A stretch of 64,000 nucleotides of DNA from Apostichopus japonicus (Eukaryota; Echinodermata; Holothuroidea; Aspidochirotida; Stichopodidae): positions 6,766,501 through 6,830,500 of the forward strand of contig NC_092561.1 in the NCBI RefSeq assembly GCF_037975245.1. Direction: 5' to 3'. Below the pieces are notes generated by a model. It searched no databases and had not been told where the DNA came from. It worked only from the letters and a program-made list of their open reading frames with translations. Within the stretch, counting starts at the first letter, position 1, and the number at the start of each line of letters is the position of its first letter. The translations under genes were made by a program, and so were the position numbers. Positions 39,501-49,284 of the stretch are shown here, piece after piece.

Positions 39501-41525
39501 GCATAACACCCTAGTATATATACTGTACATGTTTAAAACCCACATCTGCATCACATCCCTAATACATGTTTAAACCCACATTTGCATACAACACCCCTAA
39601 CATATTTTTAAAACCCACATCTGCATTATACCACCCCATATATGTTTAAAACCCACATCTGCATAACACCCCTTGGAATACATGTTTAAAATCCACATCT
39701 GCAGAGCACCCCTAATACATATTTAAAACCCACATCTGCATCACATCCCTAATACATGTTTAAACCCACATCTGCATAACACCCCTAACATATTTTTAAA
39801 ACCCACATCTGCATTATACCACCCCATATATGTTTAAAACCCACATCTGCATAACACCCCTTGGAATAAATGTTTAAAATCCACATCTGCAGAGCACCCC
39901 TAATACATATTTAACACCCACATCTGCATCACATCCCTAATACATGTTTAAACCCCACATCTGCATAACACCCCTAATACATTTTAAAAACCCATATCTG
40001 CAATTACATGTTTAAAACCCACATCTGTATTTACACCCCTAATACATGTTTTCTCTCTCTTTGCAAACATACAAGTCTCAGGCCGATCATTAAACAGATA
40101 ACAGACCGAGTGATCAAACAAAACTATATTGCTAGGATTCAGTAATGAACACTTAAATGTCAACAACTGTGAATCAAAATGAATGCCCTGCCTTTTGTAC
40201 AAACTGTATTGGACTGAACTTAAAGGTCACCTGTTTGCCTACTGTAAATTATACAAAATCATCTGCGATACTACTATATGGTTGTTTGCTGCATATTTTA
40301 CTTCTGACATGTACGTGACGAAAGGTCTGGAAGGGGAAAACTTGGGCAGTGGTATTTCATTCCCTTGCTGATGAGGTACGGTACCATCGACAAATGTATA
40401 GAAACCGGAAGAAAGTGGTTGTCACTGGCAATTGTCAGGCACCTGGCCATCTATAGTTACACAGTAGAGCACACAGTGCAATGTTATTTCATTTCATGAC
40501 ATGTCGCTATCAAGAAGGATATTCTGAACCAATAGAGAATGCATACTTTGGACATAATATGAAGTTTCTGGGCCAACATACATGAGATTCCACCCTAGCT
40601 CCTCTCTACTCACCTCTCCTTTTTTTCAGTGAGCTGCCACAGGTATATCAATGAATAGATTCAACATTTCTTTCCCAACTTCTTGAAAACTTATGAAGAC
40701 TGAGAATATCATATGAACCACCTCAGACCGGGGGGGGGGGGGGAAGGAAGGAAGCTTCCAAAAAGTGAGGGGCACAACATCAGAGGGGCACTTTCTTATT
40801 CCACAACCACCACTCGTTATGCTATAAACCGATACACACCGGCCATATCACTTAAATATATATGATGTGTTAGTACTGTATGCTATCAATACTATTATGA
40901 TGCGCTGCAACATTGATTGTTTATTTATTTATTGAGATTGTTTATTTTTAATCATGCTACAAAAAGATATGGGATGCCATTTTATAAATAGAATGTACAG
41001 ACTAAAAATAAATAATTAAAATAAAATATTAAAATTAACAAAGCCTTATGATATCCAAAAGACAGTTCTTCATCAAAGGGGCACATTTTAATACCGTAGG
41101 GCACATTTGCTTTTTTGGAAAAAAGTGGGGGCACGTGCCCCCCGGCTCCTCTTCCCCTGCCCTCAGAAGAAAGTGAGATCCCCACCACAACCCCCCTCCC
41201 AAATTGAAAAAAAAAAATCTAAACAAATGTTAAAGCAGAAAGACCAATATAAAAGGCCCTGTCAGACTATACCTTGCCTAGTTCCTTCTTCCATATCTAT
41301 AATATCCCTCCAGTCCTGATTACAACAGGACAATATGCATTCATCCATGCTATCTTTGTGGAAACCACCTAACATGACCATCTCCGAATTGGCTATATCT
41401 AACACTCTGTTGCTGCCTTCATTAGCATGGCAAGAATCTTCCGAGATGGGTTCAGTTTCCACATGCGATGCTTGGCTTGTCAGACAAGCCAGCATGAGGT
41501 AGAGAAAAGATACTTTGAACTTCAT
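30549..41525 (-). CDS. MANSC1-like: MANSC-domain mucin-like type I membrane protein (6 coding exons, 541 aa)
   Basis: Exons in transcript order: 41273-41525, 37291-37416, 35679-35930, 32271-33058, 31539-31605, 30549-30688; phases close to 1626 nt. Residues 1-20 form a signal peptide (MKFKVSFLYLMLACLTSQAS). A Cys-rich MANSC domain spans about 32-113, with Cys at 32, 63, 67, 68, 87, 103, 108 and 111 (DECILSCCNQDW, INCFLVMCRTCSF). A furin-type RRKR lies at 201-204. Exon 4 encodes about 262 residues dominated by Thr, Ser, Pro, Glu and Lys, a probable O-glycosylated stalk. A 21-residue membrane helix (496-516, FILILSLALGIVLVVIVMVV plus L) is followed by a 25-residue tail starting SRRWYEAYQRR. This order (signal, MANSC, Thr/Ser-rich stalk, one helix, short tail) is that of MANSC1; MANSC also occurs in HAI-1 (SPINT1) and LRP11, but no Kunitz or LDL-receptor module is seen. 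Cell-surface location is inferred; the molecular function of MANSC1 is poorly known. The acceptor 16 nt upstream of the ATG implies a 5' UTR exon further upstream. Confidence 0.88.
30780..31380 (+). repeat. Degenerate minisatellite, about 58-bp unit (MANSC intron 5)
   Basis: Recurring blocks CACTACAGGATTCCAGTT, CAACTGAAAGTGACTCAAAC and TTTCTTCAAGTGACCA with drift; about ten units. Confined to the intron between coding exons 5 and 6. Confidence 0.75.
31822..32140 (+). repeat. Minisatellite, about 23-bp unit (MANSC intron 4)
   Basis: Units of CACTCACTAACACGAGATGT, alternating with an ACTTGAGATGTCA variant, about 13 copies. The array ends about 130 bp from the donor of the Thr-rich exon 4. Confidence 0.9.
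33223..33610 (+). mobile_element. hAT-type MITE, copy 1
   Basis: 388 bp bounded by CAGTGGCGGA and TCCGCCACTG, flanked by the 8-bp target duplication GCCGTATA / GCCATATA (7 of 8). Terminal CAGTGGCGGA and an 8-bp duplication fit hAT. It lies about 165 bp upstream (in transcript sense) of MANSC exon 4, in intron 3. Confidence 0.85.
35186..35327 (-). mobile_element. GCTGCAG-ended short repeat, copy B
   Basis: Reverse-oriented copy of the family, with AAGCTGCATAGGATGCAGC at one end and GTTTGCAGCAGCTGCAGC at the other. It lies in MANSC intron 3. Confidence 0.6.
36460..36615 (+). repeat. Short tandem repeat, TATAAGTGGCTATAAATAGT type (MANSC intron 2)
   Basis: Irregular units of AGTTATAAGTGGCTATA and variants for about 150 bp, just before the hAT-type MITE at 36750. 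Confidence 0.7.
36750..37175 (+). mobile_element. hAT-type MITE in MANSC intron 2
   Basis: About 425 bp with ends CAGTGCTTCTCAAC and GTTGAGAAGCACCTG, a widespread hAT terminal sequence; flanks GTTTGGCA / GTTTGGAT resemble an 8-bp duplication. It contains a short tandem repeat (GAATTGAATAGTCTTGGGG, about three copies) near 36790-36850. Confidence 0.75.
39165..40055 (+). repeat. Minisatellite, about 36-bp unit (MANSC intron 1)
   Basis: About 25 units around AAACCCACATCTGCATAACA followed by CCCCTAATACATGTTT. Length variants mix TAACACCCC and TCACATCCC forms. A higher-order block with CATTATACCACCCCATATAT and CCCCTTGGAATA is duplicated at about 39600-39720 and 39787-39905. Confidence 0.92.
40729..41159 (-). 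mobile_element. hAT-like element with CAGGGGG ends, copy 2 (MANSC intron 1)
   Basis: Reverse-oriented relative of 11050-11445: it shares GGAAGCTTCC near one end, ACACACCGGCCATATCACTT and AAAAGATATGGGATGCCATT in the interior, and CCCCCCGGCTCCTCTTCCCC at the other end. The left boundary is blurred by a G run. Confidence 0.7.
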
Positions 41526-43218
41526 TTTTCTTCTTTTTATTCTGAAAAACTAGAAAGAAATAATATAGTTGTCAATAAGTTACAGCTGATATGTACACGT
41601 GAGAAAATATGAAATATTAAAACCATTTATTACTTGAAAGTCAGTTGGTTAAATTAATGCCCTGTTTACAACGAATCCAACTTCATCCAAGGAATCATTT
41701 TTATAGTTTAGTATTACATAGCAAAATGCTATGCTATGCAAACTCAGGTGTGTGTTGTAAACAAATGTAAATATGTATCAATACCTATTTGTACAGTAGT
41801 GCATCTTAATATCTTTTGTACTACACAATTTCCTTCATTACTTTACGATAAACACAAGTTTAATTTACCTCAAAATGATACTACTGTAGTTATTGGGTTC
41901 AGGAGTATTTATTCCAAATAAGTAGTTTATCTTAGTTTCATCTTATAAGCTTTTATTTTTTTTATCCTTAAACTTGCTCTAGTTTTATTAACAAGTACTT
42001 GGCAATCTTTTATTGCATTGAAATCCTAATGCACTACATAGCTAATGTCACACACATGATTCTGTACCTAAGCTGCCTGAAGGTTGCAAGTTAGTCTTTT
42101 GTATGCAAGAGGCCAATAAACATTTGTCAATTAAAACACCTTATGTATATTCTACAATGTGGTCTAACATTAGGCTTTATGACTGCATCATACTTTCATT
42201 CAAACAAAAAAAAGCCTATGTTAGGTCAACTGATTTTAAAAATAAGATCATCTTAAATGGATCACCACACTCCACAGCCATTCCTTGCCTTCATTGACTG
42301 GAAGAGGCAACTTAAGTACCTAGGCGACTCCCTATGATTATGAAAACATTTACAGTATACAGGTAGCTCAAGTGTTTGAAATAGTATTAAATATTAAAGC
42401 CACAACAACAGATAGAAGAAACATTAACTATATTAGGACAAGACCAATTGCTAACAGTCAGAAATAGGCCCTATTGTTGCAACAACTCGATGACTGATGA
42501 CGGAGTTTTCCAAACTGCTGATTTGAAACCAAACCATGCCAAGCATTTACTACTTAGCCTAACTGTCTATATACAATATATGCCTACTGCAAATATTTTT
42601 CACGACATGTAATTTAAACGCCGTTTATACCTATATTTTACTGACCTCTTTATCCAGCAAATATTTCCGAAATTAATATGTCTGACTACAATGGCGTCCT
42701 TATACATAAATAACTAATTTGCGTTACTTTGTACCTCGCGCGCGATCACTGAAGGGTGAAGTTTGTTCAGCGACGTGGACATTGAACTGTACTCGACTTC
42801 TTGACATTTACATAGTATAGAACTCAGCCTGGTGCCCAGAGCGACGATAGCTAGGTAGACTGAAGCCTCTAGTTTGCATTGGTCTCCTAGGTCTATATCA
42901 GATATGTTATATTGTAATATCAACTGTTATTCGTTAATTAGCTAAGTTATTTGATTGCTATTTGATTCCCTCCTTCAATTTTTTCTTTAATTTTAATTAT
43001 GGTTTAATGAAACATTAAGTTCTCCATCTAGAGAAACAGTTAGAAACGTTCATTCATCGAAACGTATTGGATATGATCCATCGCTTCGGTCATTATCTCG
43101 TCGCGTAACTACTACTAATGTTGTTCGCTTGCGTACGTTCGGAGCAGAATACAAAACTTCTTTTGAGATCTTGAGCTTAAATAACATCATATCAATCTGC
43201 TGTTTGTTTGTCATCGGG
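41526..43218. promoter_or_regulatory. Intergenic region between divergent MANSC gene and MRPL21
   Basis: The 1.7 kb between the two start codons is the only place for both 5' ends. The part nearest MRPL21 (about 42720-43220) is richer in CpG than its surroundings (for example CTCGCGCGCGATCACTG near 42735, and CGTCGCG near 43100). No TATA box stands out. A minus-strand CGAG then GTACAA near 42735 could be the donor of the MANSC gene's 5' UTR exon, but this is weak. Confidence 0.4.
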
Positions 43219-46200
43219 ATGGCTCACTTGAGAATAAGACAATGTTTAAAACTAGCAAATAATACCACATTATCCAGGGTGGGAAGTTTATGCCAACTCT
43301 GTAACCGCACATGTGAGTCAACTTCAGGCTTCGACAAGGCCTAACGTTACTTAAGTTGTAGCCTAGCCTTAATTAGCCAAAATTTAGGAAACAAATATTA
43401 TTTTATCTACAACTCTATTAATACTTTATACATTCTCGTGAAGGTAAAACCTAACTAGGGGCATTCCCAACCCTCAGTGAAAAACTTAGTAGGTTCTGTG
43501 CGACAAGTTTTCAATTCAGTAGCCAAATGTTTGGTTAAACTTAGGCCTAGTCCTACTCCTAGTCCTTTCCAATCCTAGGTAAGTTAGGTGCATGAGAATT
43601 GTGCATAAGTAGGCTACAATTCACCCAATTTGTCGGATGAATTCTAGCCTAGGCATATGTCCGTTACTAGGATAAGCCTGTCAGCAATGATATCCACTCA
43701 GCAGCAGAGTGAATGATGAATAGGCCTACTGCCTGCTCTCAATGTTCATTTGGCTTCTGTATGAAAATGTGTCAGTCAGCTTGTTCACCAGGAGATAAAC
43801 TTGGCATGTTTTCCTATTCATTGAAAAGGCAAGGCAAATTGCCCAAATTAAATGGCATTCATACTATTTGCTCAGCTGCTAGGCAAATATGAACATAGGC
43901 TAGACTAGGCCTACTGTTATAAACATGGGAACCAAGGTATAGAGATACATCATCTACTGACTATATTGCGACAGAGTTTGATTATCTACAGTAAGAGATG
44001 TTGGGTGGGCTGGTAGTGTCGCTATCATTTCTTGTGTTGTTCATGAACACTGCAAATGGGAAATCCTATGAAGTGAAATAGTAGTGGCAGTGAGCTTTCA
44101 GTACATTTGAATGATGCACTCTGCTGATTTTTATAAAGATTTTCATTACTGTAGCCTTGAGAACACTGCTATTTAAGATTTTTCATTTGTTGTCAGATTC
44201 ATTTGCAAGCGTAGTCCCAACACACATTGCATCCCAAGTCAAATGCAAAAGGATACAATTGTCCAGCAGGTAAAATATAAATCCTTTATTTGTGAGATTA
44301 CTTTAGATTAAGATTACTTTCAAGATAGCTTTACTGATGATTTGTATAATAATAAGTAGTAACAAATTTCAAATTTTTCCAGATATGCTATTATGCTACC
44401 TAGTTTAATTTGCTACAGATATCATTTCATACAGAAAGACTGGCATTCTAAGATGTGTTGTAATGGTATGGTTGATTACAACATATGATAGTGGATAAAA
44501 TCAGGTGACCAGACATCCCCTATTTCTGGAGACAGTCCCCAGATTTTATGGATCATCCACGGATTAAAATGTCCCTGAAATTGTACATGGCTTTCATGTT
44601 CTGGCAGTCATTACTGATCGTTCTTAAATTTGTAAAAAGGCCCAGAATAATATAAATTTGAAAGAAAAGCCTGTTCCTGAAGAATGTATATAGAAATGTG
44701 GTTATTAGACCATGGATCGTTCTTGAAACAAAACATGATCATTCCTGTTTACAGATCTCAAAAGATTTTTTATAGCCCAGTATTATATCTCAATATATGT
44801 GTCAGTTGTGAAGATATTTTTAATAATACCTTGTGTCCAAAATTTAGAATGACACAATGACAAGAAAATGTTTTAAGTTGCCAAATGAATGGTGGGCAAC
44901 ATTTCGTAGCTAAACTGTGAGTGGTAAATCACCATTGCGTAGTTCCAAGTGTCTGTCAGAGTTTCTTCAAAGGAAATCTCAGTGATTTCAGAGACTGCAG
45001 CTTGTCATTTGCAGAACTAGGAAAAAATACCAATATGACAGCGCCCTCTATTGGTTTAGGGCATGTCTGGAAATCCCCATTTTGTACGCTGTTACAGTAT
45101 GTACTTTTGTGTGGGTATCTAAATTTGTAAAATTCTTGTTTTACAACACAAAAACTTTTAAGCATATGTGCAGACATTGAGTATTTCAAATTGTTATACA
45201 GTGTAAAGGTGGACCTAAATTGCTAGTGTTCTTGCCATTGATATCAAAACCTCTTTTCACATTATGTGCTCATTTGAAAACAAGAACATGTCACAAATAT
45301 ATTATTCATTTTAATTTTCTTACAGAAATTTGCTTAGAAGTTATAGCTCTGAGGTTCTAGTTCCCTTTGCACATCGTCATGGTAAATTAGCTTGTATCTT
45401 TGATTCTTTTTAGGTGCTCTACTTTTTCTGTTTTTGATTTCCTTCTGTATGTCTCTCATTTTCAACACAAGGTCTTTGTTGCCCTTCTTTAAAGCATTTG
45501 GTCATCACCATGTTTGCAACAGTATTCACAAGTCTTTACAGTACTCATCTCGTTGGATAAGGGGTTGTGAGAGTGGGGGGGGGGGACGGCATTAGGTTGT
45601 TGGATACATGATCTGGAGAACAGTCAGAATAGCTAAAAGCAATAATATATTAACCAAAGAAGAATTTGAAGTTTTGACAGAGCAAGATGTTATGCATTAA
45701 ATGGGTCTTAACAATCATCTTTGTAGGAAGTCTAGACAGAGATCAAATCTTATAATAGTTTGAAAGAAATTAATAAGTAGATAATCTTACCTTAGATTTT
45801 GAATTCAAGATGATCTTTGGAGTGAATAAAGATTGATTTTTTTGTTTCCCCTTCCCTACTGAAGAAGTAATCAAAGATGTAAATGAGGAGATCAAGATGG
45901 ACATAGGTCGAGTCTTTGCTGTTGTACTGATTGGTGGATCACAATTCAAAGTCACAGCTGAGGATTTAATTCAATTTGTTGGACACGTAGAAGCAGACGT
46001 TGGAGAGAGGATACGATTAGAAAAGGTAAATCACCGTACCGTAATGATAATAATGTTGTTCAGTCAATTGTCAGATCACCGACAGTACAGCACAGATGCA
46101 GATTTAGATTCAGAATACTTCAAGCGGAAAAGCCCAGTCTGTTTTCTCACAATTCATTTAACATTCACTGCAGGTAGTTTTGAAGTTAAGGGCTTTCTTA

Positions 46201-48683
46201 CCATTATTAAACAAGTCTTCTGCTCAGATTTGACTTTTACGAAAGTTTAGCTGGTTGTCTCTCAGAAACCGAAAAGCTTCTGGAGGGACGTTTGACCAGG
46301 AAGGTTGTTTTTCCAATGAGAATATATTATCTAATTAGAGTAAATAGAATATATTGGTAACTTCTTTTCCTGTGAAAACGAATATACTGTATATATACAA
46401 AATACAAATATGTTGTCTTCTGCCTGGAGACATTTTGTGATTGTTGTACTGTCGTTGTCCAACAAGAAATTCAGTTATGAAAGTACACACCAGATGACCA
46501 TGCAATGTCACTTGTGTTGCTGTTAATAATGAGAGAGTATAAAATCATGAAAGGGGTGAGACCTACCTTGATGACATTTTTTTTTCATTTATGCTCAAAG
46601 TTTTTTGGTAATGTTTCTTGTACAATAAAATGCGTTTCTTATGTTTGGTATATTTTTTTTCTATATTTGCAGGTTTTACTTGTAGGTGGGGATAACTTTT
46701 CTGTAATTGGAAAACCTCTTCTCAGGTGAGTTTAAGCTTAATTCAACATACATAATATACACTGATTTATTCTGCAAAATATTTTGTGAATTGATATCTC
46801 AAGTAATTGTTACTTAAATTGAAGTGGTTGTAACTACTGATATTGTCAGAGTCTATTTATTTGAAATTTTCTTTTTTAACAGAACAATTCCAATCTTTTG
46901 GAAGGGTTAAGAATGTTACTCAAACTCTTGACCCCCTGCAATACAAAGTCCTGATCAATTCTAGATTAACTGAACAATTGTCTGTCCTTCTATCAAAATT
47001 TATTCAATCTTTTCTCTATTATTTGTTCGGTGCAAAAGTTGTGTTGGATTTGGGTTTGAAATGAGAGCAATTTACACTAAATTTTGAGTATTCAAGCAAG
47101 TCAATGCATAGCCTCGCCACTCAATGCTCGACTGATCACGACCAAACTCAACTCAACTTTTACTGCTTGGATAGTTGGGCAGTCTGCATTTGCTGAAGAC
47201 TTCAATTGATGTCAAGACCTTTGCCTGTTCTAAATTTTCATGTGACCTTAGCTAGCTCCAGTTTGTCAACAGCAAAAAGTCCTTGTGTGCAGGGATCAGT
47301 CAGTCTGTGTGTGTGAGGTCAGTTAGTTTAAGGTACATCGGTCTTCATGACAATGGAAAACTAGGTCACCACGGTCTGGTTGGGTCATGTTCATTAGGGC
47401 AGTGTGCAGCGGGCTTAAGAATGGACTTGCGCTGAATAAGAAAAACAGAATTGTTAAAAAGGGGAAACATAAACATTCTCAAAATTCATTCTTCCACAGT
47501 TCCGACATGGTGAGAATAGAAGCCACCGTGGTAGAAAAGACGCTCTCAGAGAAGAAGATTTTATTCAGATTCAAGAGGCGGATGAATTACAAAAGATACA
47601 AAGGTGATGAGATTCTCTAGATTGATCGTTGACATCTGCAAGCTGTCTCCTTGCTTCCCCTGCCTATCTTGTTACATTGAAAAGGAATACTCTGGTTCTG
47701 AACTCCATTGCTCGACCAAGATGTCAGAATTTTTTGCTTGTATCTTTATGTTGTTAAATGTGTTGAACAGGTCCGTGTTTCTTTGGCATGGGATAACTAA
47801 TCATGGTATTATCACAAAAAATTTCTGGGCAAAGAAATTTGTCGAAATCAAAAGTAAAATTCTTCTGTGGAAGGTGGTGGGTGAAGCAATGTTTTGAATA
47901 TAAAGAATAACAGCAGCTTAACTCCCTTTTAACATTGTTCCATGGTGTAACAATGGGTGATTGAAGACACAGCAAGACTTCAACAGTCTCACCAAGATAA
48001 AAGAATACGTCTTTTCTTGATAAATTTGTTTTATAGTATTTTTTTCCAGTTTTATAGACACAAAGACACAGCAAGACACAATTTTGTTTTGATGGGTTTG
48101 GAATGTAACAATGTGTGATTGAATTAATGTGCGCATCAACTGTACGTGTGTAAAGGTGTTAAGATTGTTTATGCTTGTGTCGGTTGTGAGTGTTGCTTGG
48201 GATGCGTGATTTGTTTGAATGGCGCTTGTTTTCTTTAAATAGGGTTTGGAACGGATTGGGAGGCTGTTATTACTTAGCGTTTATAAAGACGTGTTCTGTT
48301 ATCTTGGTGTTACTTAGAGTTTGTAAAGAGGAGACGCGTTCTGTTATCTTGGTAAAACTCCGTTGATGGTTTGCAATTAATACACTTCGACGTAGTGACA
48401 ACTATAACCCCCCGTGACTGGACTCTTTATTTTTTGTTGCACATGGCAAGAAATAATGTATATTTTAAGGAATTTAAAGATTTATATTGACTTGTAATTT
48501 ATTGATTGGTTCAGTTCTGTCAGTAAATCTAAACATGTGGCATCTTACATGATTCCATGGTAGCTGATTTTCGTTCAAAGTTTTGACTCGCTTTGTTTTT
48601 GCTTTTTCGTTCCAACAGAAATGTGGGCTCCTCTGACAGTTCTACGCATTAATACCATTGAAGTAAACGCTGTCCTTTCGTAG
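43219..48683 (+). CDS. MRPL21: Mitochondrial ribosomal protein L21 (bL21m; 7 exons, 201 aa)
   Basis: Component of the large subunit of the mitochondrial ribosome, nuclear-encoded and imported into the matrix (family knowledge). Exons: 43219-43312, 44197-44269, 45326-45381, 45865-46025, 46673-46725, 47500-47603, 48619-48683, giving 606 nt. The first ATG (GGGATGGCT) begins a basic, acid-free leader (MAHLRIRQCLKLANNTTLSR) that fits a mitochondrial presequence, followed by LLRSYSSE. The L21p domain follows: RVFAVVLIGGSQFKV, ERIRLEKVLLVGGDNFSVIG, RIEATVVEKTLSEKK, FKRRMNYKRYKG and the C-terminal TVLRINTIEVNAV. Length matches the human protein (about 205 aa). The 73-nt second exon has no recognisable homology in itself, but it is the only piece found that converts exon 1's phase 1 into the phase 2 needed by exon 3; an exon 1 to exon 3 junction would create a stop. 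Confidence 0.94.
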
Positions 48684-48867
48684 CAAACGGCCTTCCGGAG
48701 AAAACAAATGTGATGGTCTTTACTCCGACCAGAGCCAGGAGCCATTCGTCGGCTGAGCGTGTCCAATGCCCCCATTGAGTAACGATTCCTTTAGCCGTAA
48801 ACCACGAATCAATCAAGAGACTTATACAGTCCAAGGACAATGTTACCTGATATCCATCTTGCTCGTC

Positions 48868-49103
48868 AAGATATGTATGTATTTTATATCCTCCTGCAAG
48901 CAGGAACCTGCAAAGAAGCCTCATTGGCTTATCAAAGCCGCAAGCTGACCGAAGTCAGTCTCTTAGATTCATATTTAACGTCCATGATTATGAATTGTCA
49001 ACAACTTTGTAACTGGACGACATACATTAATCTTGGAGTGACTCAAACCAGGGACCTTATGATTGAAACGCACCGGCGTTAACCAATGAGCTAACACTCC
49101 ACA
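48868..49103 (-). mobile_element. tRNA-derived SINE, copy 2 (downstream of MRPL21)
   Basis: Reverse-oriented copy. The minus strand reads TTAGCTCATTGGTTAACGCC, then GGTTTGAGTC, then CATGGACGTTAAAT, GACTTCGGTCAGCTTGCG and TTCCTGCTTGCAGG. It starts about 185 bp after the MRPL21 stop codon. Confidence 0.72.
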
Positions 49104-49284
49104 ACACTGTACAGTTAACACTGTACAGTTAGGTATGTCTCAAATGTTCCTTTCATAAAGGCAGTCGGTCACGGTTCCTTTTATAAAGGCAACCACTGAG
49201 CTAACACTCAACAACACTGTAGAGCTAACACTGTACAGTTAGGTATGTCTTGAATGTTCCTTTTATAAAGGCAATCGGTCACGG
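49087..49284. repeat. Tandem duplication, about 110-bp period
   Basis: GAGCTAACACTC, CACTGTACAGTTAGGTATGT and CCTTTTATAAAGGC recur at a spacing of about 110 bp, just beyond and overlapping the head of SINE copy 2. Confidence 0.75.

Noticed and set aside
39165-40055. Regularly spaced repeats resembling a CRISPR array
   Set aside because: Spacers are not unique and units are head-to-tail variants of one 36-bp sequence in a eukaryotic intron; a minisatellite.
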